From the IMG/VR virus record IMGVR_UViG_3300042691_014641, positions 1 to 46,827 of that record: DNA of 46,827 nt. One strand, written 5' to 3'. Shown here in pieces: positions 1 to 9,300 of this stretch. This DNA is from a virus. Numbering within the stretch: position 1 is the first letter of the stretch; every line of letters begins with the position of its first letter. The translations under genes and the position numbers were made by a program. The notes beneath the pieces are model-generated. The model saw only the letters and a program-made list of their open reading frames with translations, was not told the origin of the DNA and did not search any database.

Positions 1-983
1 CTGGTCCCGAGGCGCTAGTCGCGTCCGGTGGACACAGCACACCGTTCGAGGTCAAGTACGACATCTTCGGCTTCGGCACCACGGTTCGCCCGATCCGTGA
101 CTCGCTGCCTCGCTTCCAGGCTGACCGTGGCGGTATCCGCTACATTCAGCCCCCGGTGCTGAGCAGCTACGCCAACGCCGTTGGAGTGTGGACAAACGTC
201 ACCGACACCAGCCCCGGTACCGACACCAAGACCAGCCTCACCGTTTCTGCCGCTACAGAGCTCACCGTCGCCACCGACGCCGTGACCCTGCAGCTCCAGT
301 TCGGTAACCTCATGACACGTGCGTACCCAGAGTTGATTGCTCGTCACAACGAGCTTGCTCTGATCCAGCACGCCCGTGAGGCCGAGCAGTACTTGGCTAG
401 CAAGCTGACATCCGGCTCGACAGCCGTGACCACCACCAGCCTCATCGGTGTTGCTCGCGACTTCCTCGTGCAGGTCGGCCGCGCCGCTACTCAGTACCGT
501 AGCCGTCACCGTCTTGACCCGTCGCAGAACCTCAAGGTCATTGCTCCTACATGGATCCGTGACGCCATGATCGCCGACCTCACGTTGGCCATGCCTGGCG
601 ACGGGACAATGAACGTTGCCGCTGGCGAGATCGAGGGCTACCTCGCTTCTCGTGGAGTGAGCATCACGTTCTCGCCCGACCTGAACGTCTACGGCGCGCA
701 GGGCGCAGAAGCGATGAACGAGTTCACAGACACCTTCACTTGGTACATCTTCGCCGAAGGAACGTTCCTGTTCCTCGACGGCGGTACCTTGGATCTTGGT
801 ATCATCCGTGACTCGACACTCGTCGGCACCAACGACTACAAGATGTTCGTTGAAACCTTCGAGGGCATCGCTAAGGTTGGTATCGAGTCGCTCGTCGTGA
901 CATCCACCATCAGCGTGAACGGTGTGGCTGCTGCCCTCCGCGACACGACCGGTGCTGCCACCGCCGCTGCGATCGAATACTGA
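1..983 (+). CDS. Major capsid protein, 5' end outside window
   Basis: This is the C-terminal part of the main head-shell subunit. The frame is open from the first full codon at base 3, so the gene starts upstream; the GTG at 156 is internal. About 326 residues are visible. I recognise the pattern of a long helix rich in His, Glu and Arg, then a P-domain-like stretch (WIRDAMIADL, MPGDG, GYLASRGV) and a late beta-rich region with FLFLDGG, typical of HK97-fold capsid proteins of actinophages. A strong hairpin follows the stop, and a second capsid-like gene lies 92 bases downstream, suggesting this is the hexamer-forming subunit. Family assignment is from remembered resemblance and gene order. 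Confidence 0.72.
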   Translation, partial: GPEALVASGGHSTPFEVKYDIFGFGTTVRPIRDSLPRFQADRGGIRYIQPPVLSSYANAVGVWTNVTDTSPGTDTKTSLTVSAATELTVATDAVTLQLQFGNLMTRAYPELIARHNELALIQHAREAEQYLASKLTSGSTAVTTTSLIGVARDFLVQVGRAATQYRSRHRLDPSQNLKVIAPTWIRDAMIADLTLAMPGDGTMNVAAGEIEGYLASRGVSITFSPDLNVYGAQGAEAMNEFTDTFTWYIFAEGTFLFLDGGTLDLGIIRDSTLVGTNDYKMFVETFEGIAKVGIESLVVTSTISVNGVAAALRDTTGAATAAAIEY

Positions 984-1003
984 TCCCAGTAGTACACTCG
1001 TTA

Positions 1004-1033
1004 GGGGGAGCCTGCATCCGTGCGGGCTCCCCC
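1004..1033 (+). terminator. 13-bp hairpin with TCCG loop after capsid gene
   Basis: Arms 1004-1016 and 1021-1033 pair over 13 positions with one T-G wobble and close a four-base TCCG loop. It starts 20 bases after the capsid stop. No T-run follows (the next bases are AAAACGAA), so it is either a U-less terminator or attenuator or an mRNA stabiliser that lifts capsid message above downstream genes. Confidence 0.7.
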
Positions 1034-1075
1034 AAAACGAATAAAAAGCAACTTTCATCAGGTAAGGAACCATAG

Positions 1076-1951
1076 ATGGCTTTCCCAAAGAATGGTGTAA
1101 TACAAGCACCAAAAATAGAACCTTCGATGTTCGGTCTGCTTTCTGTAGCTAAGCCCAATAACTCGAACGAGGAAGACAAGTGGGTTCGCGGCTTCTCGCA
1201 AGAGTGGGAGACAGAAGTCTATCACGTCTCAAATTATGACGACACAGACAACACCAGCGAAGACGTTGTCGCCGCTGCTGCAGTAAATTACTTCGACGAG
1301 ATCAAGCCATTTTTCATTGAAGTCGAAGAGATTAGATCTACACTAGGCTTTCTAGGCCTCGACAGAATCGCACGTATCAAGCGTCAACTTGAAGGCGTTT
1401 CTCAACACGCCCTTGAGCTCGAGCTTTGGGACGGAGCAATCCGTAAAGGCGAGAGCCACGACAACAAGGCACTTACAGCGAGCACCGCTACAATTCTAAG
1501 CAGCGGTACTGCGCTTTCTGCAAAAAGAGCTCTTGCACTTCTAGAGCACTACATCGGTCAGACATCTGACGGCGGCGAGCAAGGCGTCATTCACATGACG
1601 CGAGATATGGTCGCCATACTTTCGAGCAACAGCAACATGCTTTTCCACGACAAGGGCAAAGAGCACCTTCAGACGATGGGCGGAACTCCAGTCATCGTCG
1701 GATCTGGATACTCCGGAACAGGCCCTGACGGCGCGACTGGCGCGACAGCGTCAGACACCAACAAGTGGATCTTCGCAACTGGAAAAGTAAAAGTTTTCCT
1801 TGGAAACGTTGACGTTGTGAACGACAATCTAGCCCAGGCGTACGACGTGTCCGGAAACCAGAACGATATGCGGCTCAAGGCGATTCGCCCTGCCGCTGTG
1901 TACTTTGACACGTCGATTCATCTCGCTGTCAGGGTTGATTTGTCGATATAA
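1076..1951 (+). CDS. Second capsid-like protein (possible pentamer subunit)
   Basis: A 291-residue protein starting at ATG 1076 behind AAGGAA. It has an N-terminal arm, a charged helix (RIARIKRQLEGVSQHALELE), an HMTRDMVAIL segment, a TPVIVGSGYSG loop and a late W-FATGKVKVFLG strand. This order, and a nearly equal length to the preceding capsid gene, fit a diverged HK97-fold shell protein. Several actinophages encode separate hexamer and pentamer capsid proteins side by side, and T4 has gp23 and gp24. I infer this is the vertex or minor shell subunit. A head decoration or scaffold role is less likely because of the shared late-strand pattern. Confidence 0.55.
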   Translation: MAFPKNGVIQAPKIEPSMFGLLSVAKPNNSNEEDKWVRGFSQEWETEVYHVSNYDDTDNTSEDVVAAAAVNYFDEIKPFFIEVEEIRSTLGFLGLDRIARIKRQLEGVSQHALELELWDGAIRKGESHDNKALTASTATILSSGTALSAKRALALLEHYIGQTSDGGEQGVIHMTRDMVAILSSNSNMLFHDKGKEHLQTMGGTPVIVGSGYSGTGPDGATGATASDTNKWIFATGKVKVFLGNVDVVNDNLAQAYDVSGNQNDMRLKAIRPAAVYFDTSIHLAVRVDLSI

Positions 1952-1992
1952 GATTAACTGCGTCAGCAGATTTCTAACAAGGAGAAAACCAC

Positions 1993-3039
1993 ATGGCAAC
2001 TCAAGATTACGCCGCGAGCATTCAAGGTGTGTCAATTCGCGTCACACGTCTTGACGCGTCTGGCAACCTTCTTAATGAGCCTGGCGACAGCTACACGACC
2101 AGCGCGTTCATGCGTCTGTCGTTCACGCCGGAATACGAGCAGGGAGACGAAATTGTCGAGAAGTCGGCAAACGGCGTCATCTGCGTCTCGTACCGCGCGC
2201 CCGACACTCTGAAGAGAGTGACTATGGAGCTCGCGATCTGTGAGCCAGACCCCGAGTTGACACAGCTCGTGTCCGGCGGTCTGTTGCTCCGTAAGAACTA
2301 CGGCACATTCGCTTCGCCTGACCGCAAGAGCATCGGTTGGTCGTCCCCCGCTGTTGGCGACGACCCCGCCGGTAACGGTGTCGCGATCGAGTGCTGGTCG
2401 TTCGCCGTTGCTGACGGCAAGCGCGCTGGAACAAACCCCTACTTCCACTGGGTGTTCCCGTACGCCAAGCTTCGTCAGTCGGGCGATCGCGTGATCGAAA
2501 ACGGCATGATCGCGACAACCTTCGAAGGTTACGGCCTCGGAAACTCGTTGTTCGCTGACGGCCTCGACGATCGCTGGGAGTTCCCGACCGCGACGGAGCG
2601 CCCGTACTCGTACGCTCGTTCGACGTGGGCGCCGACAGGCCGCAAGGGCTTTTACACCTGGCACGGAGACCTTACGGCTACGATCAGCAACGTCGCTAGA
2701 ACTGCCTCGACTGCTACTATCACGACATCCGCTGCGCACAACTTTGTAGCTGGAGACGAAGTAGTAGTTTCTGGTCTAACAACCACCGCGTTGAACGGCA
2801 CGTACACGATCGCTTCGACACCGTTGACGACAACGTTCACCTACACTACGACGACGTCTGGAAACATCTCGTCGACAGCAGACGCTGGCACTGCTCTTGT
2901 AGAGGCGAACAGCCGCGCGGTCACCGACTTCGCGTCGCAGGGTTCGACAACCGCATACAACATGCCTGGCAACATCAACTACAACGAGGACGAGTCGATC
3001 GACTTCATCATCGCGTCCACAGAGGACCCGACGTCCTGA
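1993..3039 (+). CDS. Major tail (tube) protein with inserted beta module
   Basis: A 348-residue protein starting at ATG 1993 after AAGGAG. The N-terminal 220 residues (FTPEYEQGDEI, ELAICEPDPELTQLVSGG, conserved HWVFPYAKLRQ) look like the major tail protein of actinophage siphoviruses, which polymerises into the tail tube. Bases about 2677-2905 encode an extra module of about 75 residues (TITTSAAHNFVAGDEVVVSG, then NGTYTIAS, then TTFTYTT) that recurs in other virion proteins here and probably projects from the tube surface. The gene lies before the head-tail connectors rather than after them, unlike lambda order. A hairpin at 3053-3095 ends this early virion block. Confidence 0.7.
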   Translation: MATQDYAASIQGVSIRVTRLDASGNLLNEPGDSYTTSAFMRLSFTPEYEQGDEIVEKSANGVICVSYRAPDTLKRVTMELAICEPDPELTQLVSGGLLLRKNYGTFASPDRKSIGWSSPAVGDDPAGNGVAIECWSFAVADGKRAGTNPYFHWVFPYAKLRQSGDRVIENGMIATTFEGYGLGNSLFADGLDDRWEFPTATERPYSYARSTWAPTGRKGFYTWHGDLTATISNVARTASTATITTSAAHNFVAGDEVVVSGLTTTALNGTYTIASTPLTTTFTYTTTTSGNISSTADAGTALVEANSRAVTDFASQGSTTAYNMPGNINYNEDESIDFIIASTEDPTS

Positions 3040-3052
3040 TCAGCGTAACTGT

Positions 3053-3095
3053 CAATGGCGCGTTCTATGTGTAAAATACATAGGACGCGCCATTG
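3053..3095 (+). terminator. 18-bp hairpin between tail tube and adaptor genes
   Basis: Arms 3053-3070 and 3078-3095 pair at 17 of 18 positions plus one T-G wobble around a seven-base loop (GTAAAAT). There is no T-tract after it. Its length and position, 13 bases after the tail-protein stop, suggest a terminator or processing site separating the abundant capsid and tail-tube messages from the connector genes. Confidence 0.7.
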
Positions 3096-3123
3096 CAGTT
3101 TATGCAGATAGAGACGAGGTAAG

Positions 3124-4488
3124 ATGTCTAATCTATGGGTAACACCCGAGGAGCTCGGCGATTTTGCCGAGACAGAGTTTGCTTACGAGGCCGCCAAGTC
3201 GGCCTCTAACCTGCTCTGGGCGCTGTCGGGACGTAAATACAGCGGAACCACCACTGTTACGGAGCGTTACGTATGCGCCGGTCGTACGTACCGTTACGGC
3301 CCAGCCATCGACAACAACAAGGCCATTCTTGTCGATGGTGACGTATATAACTTCTTCTCAGATGACCTTGACTTCTACGAAGACATGACGTCGGACGGCA
3401 TGACCTCCACGTCTCGTATTCGTCTTCGCGGTCGGCCAGTCACAAAAATACACACGATACGTGACAGAGTAGGCAACATAATAAGCCCCGACAAGTATTA
3501 CTTGGTTGATCACTCGACAATTCAAGCCGTCGTCGGTGTGCCGTGGTCGGCGTGTAACGTCGAGGTCACGTACTCATATGGAGTTGAGCCTCCGACGATG
3601 GGCAAGATGGCGGCAAGAACACTAGCCATCGAGTTTGCAAAGTTGTTCAATGGCGACGACACGTGCGCGCTACCGCAGCGCGTAACATCGATATCTCGAC
3701 AGGGTGTGTCGTACACGCTGCTGGATAGTCAGGACTTCATCGACGAGATGCGTACAGGTCTGTACGCTGTAGACCTGTTTCTTAAGTCTGTAAACCCAGA
3801 CAAGGCAAAGGCTAAGGCCAGAGTATTTTCTACCGACGTTCCAAGAGCAAGAAGAAGCGCGCCGAAGTCGATGAAGCTCGGCGCAAGCGCTCTCGACATC
3901 GTCGTCCCCGCTGGTGGAACAGGCACGACGAACGTGTCACTCGATTCCATCAACGGTCTGTTCCTTCTGTCCGGCGGGTGGTCTCCCGAGGTAATCATCA
4001 GAAACTACGGTGAAACGGCGTCGAAGACGTTGACAGGCGCCGCGGTGACAAGTGACCCGACGACCTCGGCAAGAACCGTGACGAACAAGTCATTGTCGTC
4101 GAACGTCGCCACGATCACTACGAGCACAGATCATGGTTTTTACGTCGACACCGAGGTTGTCATCGCCGGTGTTGACGCAACGTTCAACGGCACATATACG
4201 ATAACTCAGGTGCCGACACCTACGACGTTTAGATACGCCAAGACCGCGTCGAACGTATCGTCTGTCGCAGCAAGCGGCACCGCCACTTCTACAACGGACG
4301 ATAGAATAACCATCTCCGTAACGTATGCCGACGCCCTTGAGGTTCTAAAGATGATCGACCCCGGGACGTACGAACTGTACGGCACACGGACAGTTGGTGG
4401 CACGACGGAGACGTCGTTGATCTGCACCGGCAACCTAAAGATCGGTCTTGCCTCGTCTGTCATCAACGCATACACGATCGGATCCTAA
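3124..4488 (+). CDS. Head-to-tail adaptor with C-terminal beta module
   Basis: A 454-residue protein starting at ATG 3124 (GAGG upstream). The first 245 residues resemble the HK97 gp6-like adaptor that docks on the portal ring in actinophages. Key stretches are helix-rich FAYEAAKSASNLLWALSGRKYSG, the TYSYGVEPP turn, CALPQRVTSISRQGVSYTL, and the RTGLYAVDLFL and ARVFSTDVPRARR region, all typical of this family. The C-terminal 200 residues are an addition: a low-complexity beta segment followed by one copy of the recurring virion module (about 4063-4290; ATITTSTDHGFYVDTEVVIAG, NGTYTITQ, TTFRYAKT). Adaptors are normally much shorter, so the added part is probably a surface decoration at the neck. 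Confidence 0.68.
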   Translation: MSNLWVTPEELGDFAETEFAYEAAKSASNLLWALSGRKYSGTTTVTERYVCAGRTYRYGPAIDNNKAILVDGDVYNFFSDDLDFYEDMTSDGMTSTSRIRLRGRPVTKIHTIRDRVGNIISPDKYYLVDHSTIQAVVGVPWSACNVEVTYSYGVEPPTMGKMAARTLAIEFAKLFNGDDTCALPQRVTSISRQGVSYTLLDSQDFIDEMRTGLYAVDLFLKSVNPDKAKAKARVFSTDVPRARRSAPKSMKLGASALDIVVPAGGTGTTNVSLDSINGLFLLSGGWSPEVIIRNYGETASKTLTGAAVTSDPTTSARTVTNKSLSSNVATITTSTDHGFYVDTEVVIAGVDATFNGTYTITQVPTPTTFRYAKTASNVSSVAASGTATSTTDDRITISVTYADALEVLKMIDPGTYELYGTRTVGGTTETSLICTGNLKIGLASSVINAYTIGS

Positions 4489-4992
4489 GTGGGAATCGTA
4501 GATATCTCAGAGGTCTCAGAAGACGCGCTAAACATCTGCAATATGCTAGATGGTATCTTGGCGCGCGTCGTCACTACGTTTAACTCGTACAACGTACCAC
4601 TGCCGACGAGAAGGTATTGGACGGTCGGACAGTCATCTATCGACTGCGAACAGTTGACGGTGACACTTGTTCAAACATACCTTGGCTCACCTGGCAACGA
4701 GATCTCTGAACCAAGAAGATGCACTGCGCCTAGAACAGCGGTTGTTCTTGTCACCGTCGCTAGAGAGATACCGACCGTGTCCGTGAACGGCAGGCCGCCA
4801 ACGTCGGCAACTATCGAGGAAGCCGCGCAGATATCAGCGATCGATACCTGGGTTCTTCTTCAGTCGATAAATCTTCTTGATATGTGGGAAGAAGGCGGGT
4901 ACGGAATCGGTGTCATCGGAACCGTCGAGACGCCACCACCTGAAGGTGGTTTTCAACTCGTCGTACTTCAGTTGACGATGGCGATCCCGTAG
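4489..4992 (+). CDS. Head-tail connector or tail terminator-like protein
   Basis: A 167-residue protein with a GTG start at 4489 immediately after the adaptor stop. Features are an N-terminal helix, a beta segment RYWTVGQSSIDCEQLTVTLVQTYLG, a conserved RTAVVLVTVAREIPTV strand and a C-terminal PPPEGGFQLVVLQLTMAIP strand. The size, alpha-beta makeup and place between adaptor and gp10-like protein match the connector or tail-completion proteins that join head to tail in actinophages. The final strand resembles tail-terminator proteins that cap the tube. I cannot separate stopper from terminator by eye. Confidence 0.5.
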   Translation: MGIVDISEVSEDALNICNMLDGILARVVTTFNSYNVPLPTRRYWTVGQSSIDCEQLTVTLVQTYLGSPGNEISEPRRCTAPRTAVVLVTVAREIPTVSVNGRPPTSATIEEAAQISAIDTWVLLQSINLLDMWEEGGYGIGVIGTVETPPPEGGFQLVVLQLTMAIP

Positions 4993-4999
4993 GTCTAAG

Positions 5000-5407
5000 A
5001 TGAGCGTTAGCACACAGGTCTACATGAAGTGGGACTACGGCGCTATTGAGGTGATGCTGAACTCGCGTGGCGGTAAGGTCAATAAGCACGTCGAGGCCAA
5101 GGCTAGAAAAGCGCAGGAGATCGCTAGATCACTTGTGGGTAAGCGTACTGGGCGACTCGCGGCTTCAATATCAATGCAGCGATCTAGAACGGCGACTGGT
5201 TTTGAGTTCACAATTGGCTCGATGAGAACGTACGCTCTCCTTCATCACACCGGCACTCGGCCGCACGTTATCGTTGCCACACCGCCCAAGCTTCTGAGGT
5301 TTAGAGGAAGCAATGGAGTAATTGTTCATAAAAGAGCTGTCATGCACCCTGGAACTAGACCAAATCCGTATTTGACAACAGCTCTTAGAATAGCGATGAA
5401 GACGTGA
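5000..5407 (+). CDS. HK97 gp10-like neck/tail-completion protein
   Basis: A 135-residue basic protein starting at ATG 5000. It has the gp10-family signature: a KARKAQEIARSLVGKRTGRLAASI helix-turn near residue 35-57, YALLHHTGTRPHVI in the middle, a FRG-V-HKRAVMHPGTRPNPYL motif and a terminal helix. The family makes up part of the head-tail neck and helps set tail attachment. It is seven bases from the preceding connector and ends the connector cluster before a 105-base gap that holds a candidate promoter. Confidence 0.72.
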   Translation: MSVSTQVYMKWDYGAIEVMLNSRGGKVNKHVEAKARKAQEIARSLVGKRTGRLAASISMQRSRTATGFEFTIGSMRTYALLHHTGTRPHVIVATPPKLLRFRGSNGVIVHKRAVMHPGTRPNPYLTTALRIAMKT

Positions 5408-5422
5408 TAAGTCTGCTCTTTT

Positions 5423-5453
5423 TTGCATGAGAACACGTGAAAAATGTTATAGT
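5423..5453 (+). promoter_or_regulatory. Candidate promoter before tail chaperones
   Basis: TTGCATGAGAACACG at 5423-5437 and TATAGT at 5448-5453 lie in the gap before the chaperone gene. TTGCAT to TATAGT spacing is 19 bases, slightly long for a sigma-70 type promoter. A similar TTGC...ACACG element occurs before 18953 and a TTGC...ATACG element before 19490, which raises the chance that it is functional. Confidence 0.35.
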
Positions 5454-5512
5454 TTACCAGTGCGTAGTTGCACAAAAGATACCTAACACACGGATGGAGA
5501 CGTAGATATCTG

Positions 5513-5860
5513 ATGGCTAAGTTTAAGGACTTCGGGACCCCTGATTTTTCGGACGCCGAACCGATCTCATTCAAGTTGTGCGACGAAGAGTTTACCTGTC
5601 GCCCGCAGATCCCAGGCAAGACTATTCTTGACCTGGCGACAAAAACAGCAGATGAAAACGCTTCAGACGCTGGTAAGGTTGTTGACCAGTTCTTTAGTAC
5701 AGTGCTAGTGCCGGAGAGTCTTGAAAGATTCAACGTTCTGTGCCTAGACCCCGAGCGGATCGTCCATATGGAAACTCTGATGGACATCATTCAATGGCTC
5801 GTCGAAATGTACTCTGAACGCCCTACGAAGCGGCCAGAGCTCTCGTCGACTGGGCAGTAG
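5513..5860 (+). CDS. Tail assembly chaperone, short form (G-like)
   Basis: A 115-residue protein. I chose ATG 5513 (GGAG at about 5495-5498) over the in-frame upstream ATG 5468, because the family starts with AKFKDFGTPDFSDAEPISF. Conserved parts are the beta hairpin CDEEFTCRPQIPGKTILDL, a helix with VVDQFFSTVLVPESLERF and the ending HMETLMDIIQWLVEMYSERPT. The protein binds the tape measure during tail assembly and is not in the mature particle. It immediately precedes the tape measure gene. Its last codons overlap the -1 frame that makes the long form. Confidence 0.8.
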   Translation: MAKFKDFGTPDFSDAEPISFKLCDEEFTCRPQIPGKTILDLATKTADENASDAGKVVDQFFSTVLVPESLERFNVLCLDPERIVHMETLMDIIQWLVEMYSERPTKRPELSSTGQ

Positions 5861-6267
5861 AACTCTGGCCGTATGTAAACGGCAAATCAATAACTCTTGG
5901 GTTAGATCTTCGGTCGCTATCTGCGCCGGATCTTCTTGACGTTCTTCATTTCTATTTTGAAGAAGACATGCACTCGATCAGCACCGCTGAGCAGGGCGAG
6001 GCACGAGACAAATCAAGAATTTCTCTATACGCTAATCTGTACGGCAGAGAGTACAAGTACGCGTCTTCTAAGAACAGCGGCACTACTCTTCCGCCGGACG
6101 TTGCTGATAGCATAATGGAAGAAGACTACGAAGTTCCTGTGCCTGTAGACCCGTTTGAGCGGTCTGGAAAGTCTCGAGAAGTCAAGCCATACATCGCCCC
6201 AACGTCACCAGACGCGTCGTCGAGACTTCCGTTTGGTAGAGGCCTCGACGCTCCACTAGGCCACTAA
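5513..6267 (+). CDS. Tail assembly chaperone, frameshifted long form (GT-like)
   Basis: This is the product of a -1 ribosomal frameshift joining the 5513 frame to the frame that ends at 6267. The downstream frame is open only from 5818 (its TGA is at 5815-5817), and the short form stops at 5858-5860, so the shift must occur in 5818-5857. The new frame continues smoothly as AARALVDWAVELWPYV and later DLLDVLHFYFEEDMHSI, a usual chaperone continuation. No canonical X-XXY-YYZ heptamer is present. The best candidate is C-CCT at 5821-5824, where the Pro tRNA can re-pair with CCC. The tail end is acidic then basic, as in GT proteins. Confidence 0.7.
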
Positions 6268-6320
6268 AAACCGTTGTAAAATCAATACTGATGCAATACG
6301 ATGTGAGGAGGTGACGGCAC

Positions 6321-9300
6321 ATGGCAATTGTCGGTACAGCGTACATAAAGATCAAAGCGATCACCACTGACTTCAGACGAGAAGCAGACCAGGCGTACGA
6401 AGCATTCAGAAGAATGACGATCCAAGGCTATGCCTTTGGTCCCGCAATTGCCGTTGCCGTCGGCGGTCTCTCATCGATGGTGTCTGGTCTTACGGCTCTT
6501 ACGTCGCAGGTTGCAGCAGCTCTACCATCTCTGATCGTTCTTCCTAGCATCTTCTCGGCGATTGGTCAGGCCGCGATAACTGCAAAGATGGCGTTTAGCG
6601 GCATCGGCGCAGCGATGAAGTCGCTCACGAAGAAAGGTGGCGGCGGAGGCGGTGACAACTCAAAGCGAGTAGAGGAGGCCGAAAGACGATTAGCTGAAGT
6701 ACTCGAGCAAAATCGTGAAGCGCTTGCTAGAGCGAACGATCGATTAACTGAAGCAGAAGAACGGTTAACTAAAGCGAGGCAGGAGGCGTCTGAAAGTCTA
6801 CAGCAACTTAATTTCGATGCTGAAGACGCCGCGCTATCAGAAAAGAAAGCCGCTATTGAACTCGAGAAAGCAAGAGAGACACTTGCTAGAGTTCAAGATC
6901 TTCCGCCGAATTCTCGAGCAAGACGCGAGGCTGAACTTGCCTATCAAGAGGCAGACCTCAACATGCGTCGTGCCAAAGACAGAAACGCAGATCTTGCTGA
7001 AGAAACTGAAAAAAGAAACAAACTTGGCATCGAAGGCCAAGAAGAAGTTGTTCAGGCGCAAAAAGCGGTACAGGAAGCCGTTGACGCGCGAGCAAAGGCC
7101 GAACTTGACGCGCTAAAACGGCTCATAGAGGCGCAGGAAAGACTCGAGGAAGCGAGAAAAGGTAGCGGCGGCGGCAGCTCGGCAGATGCTGAAGCGCTAA
7201 ATAAACTATCCGCAGAGGCAAGAGCGTTTGCTGAGTATCTTGTATCTATTCAGCCCAAACTTGTAGAGCTTCGTCACGCTGCAGGTAAGGAACTTTTTGG
7301 GCCTCTAACCTTTGCTCTTGACAACCTTGTCACTAATCTATTTCCGGCTCTTCAACCTATTCTTCAAAAAACAGGCAAGGCTCTTGGCAAATCTGCGCTT
7401 GACTTTTCAAAGATTGTCACTGAAGGTAAAAACCTAGAAGAGCTGACAAGAATCACTGACACTAACGCCGACACGACAGGCAAACTTGGCATCGTGTTCG
7501 GTAACCTGTACGACATCATGTTGTCGCTGCTCGACGCGGCAGACCCGCTCATACGTCGTTTTACCGACTGGATCGTCACCTTAACCACTGGTTGGAAGGA
7601 GACGAGAGAACTTAGAAATCAAACAGGAGAGCTGCGCAATACGTTCACTAGAGCAGGCGATATCGCTGCGCAGCTTGGTCGCGCGCTCGGCAAGAACGGA
7701 CTATTTGGCGCGATCATGAACATCGGCAAAGCCGCGTCGGGGCCAGGCTCCGGCGGCGAGATGCTGCTTGACACGTTTGAAAAGTCGATGAAGAAGTTCG
7801 ACGAGTTCACTAAAAAACTTCTTGATGACGGGTCATTGAAACAGTTCTTTATCGACGCATCTGAGAACTTTTCAAAGATCTCGACATTGATTGTCGAGAT
7901 AGTAAAGGAATTTCTAAAGCTTGGCGACGATGAAAGCATCGGTAAGACGGCCGACGCGTTGGTGCCGTTGGCCGGCACGATCGGTGACGTGTTTGAGATT
8001 CTACAAAAGGCAGCCCCGGCTATGGGCGAGTTTGTGACAAAGCTTGGAGAATTTTTGTCGCTGTTCGCCGAGTCGCAGTCTATCGAAATGTTCTTTGGGA
8101 CTCTTGAAACTGTTCTTGACATTCTTATCAAGATCTTCTCCAACGACATGATAAGAAAGATCGCTCTTCAAGTAGCGATGATCATCGGTGTAAGCAAGGC
8201 TCTCAGCGTCGTTGGCAGAATCGGTAGATTCGTTTTTATGGCCATAGGGGGCGCGTTCGGTAAAATCGCCTTTGTTTTCAGGGTTCTTGGCGTTCTGCTA
8301 AAGGGCGTGATTGGGTATTTTAAGCTTCTAAGACTTGGAATTATGCTGCTTGGCGTCGGCGGCGGTGTAGCTACCGGAATAACTATAGCGATAGCCGCGC
8401 TGTACGCCGCGATCGCTCTTGCTATAGTCTACAGCCAAAAGCTTAGGGACGCCCTTAAGGAGCTGTGGGAAAAGGTTCTAGCAAAACTCAAGGACGCGTT
8501 CGACGATATCAAGGGTGTGCTCGATGAAGTTTTCGGCGCGATGGGAGTCGGTAGCATATCTATCGATAAGTTTAAGAACGCATTTAGGGCGTTTGGCGAC
8601 TTCCTAGCGGAGTATTGGGTCCCGTACATTGAGCGCTTCGTCATGCCGCTGATTGACGGTATCAAGTTTGGCATCATGTCGTTTATCTACACCATCGGCG
8701 CCGTAATAAACGCGTTCAAGGCAGTGTATGAGATTATCCGCGGTGTGTTCTCGCTTCTCACCGGAGACGTAGACGGCGCGAAAAAACACTTCGGCAAGGC
8801 GTTTGGGTCGATCGGTAATACCATAGAGTTTGCGTTTAAGTCTATTGTTAACACCTTTAAGGCTGCCTTCAACATAATGAGAGCGCTTCTTACGCCGTTC
8901 ATTACTATCGTGCTAGGACTAGTAGAAATCCTCAAGCCGGTGTTCAACGCTATTTGGGGGATAATTAAGGGCGTAATAGATCTGATAATTAAGTACGTTC
9001 AGTTCATGTTTAACTTCTGGAAAGGCGTATTCAACAAGATTTGGCCTATCGTCAACAAGGCGATGCAGCCTGTGCTGTTCGTCTTTAAGACGTTCTTCAA
9101 CGTCGTCAAGACGGTGCTAGGCGTAATATTCAATGTCTTCAAGACGGTCTTCAGCGCGTTCATGGTTGTCGCTAGGCCGGTGTTCGAGATACTACGCGTC
9201 CTGTTTGTCAACGTTTTTAGAATCTTTATGAAAGGCCTTGAGATCTTCAAGGTGCTGTTCATGATGGTGTTCAACATCGTCAAGGCGATCTTCATCGGAG

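Noticed and set aside
15-1112. 365-residue open frame antisense to the capsid gene
   Set aside because: It lies wholly against a recognised virion gene in a tightly packed + strand block, and its composition is that of a GC-rich antisense frame.
5468-5470. ATG 5468 as start of the tail chaperone
   Set aside because: ATG 5513 has a GGAG site and starts the conserved part; the upstream 15 residues are basic and unlike the family.
6268-6320. Promoter before the tape measure (TTGTAA and AATACGAT boxes)
   Set aside because: Spacing and match are poor, and the gene has a strong AGGAGGTG site suited to translation from the chaperone transcript.
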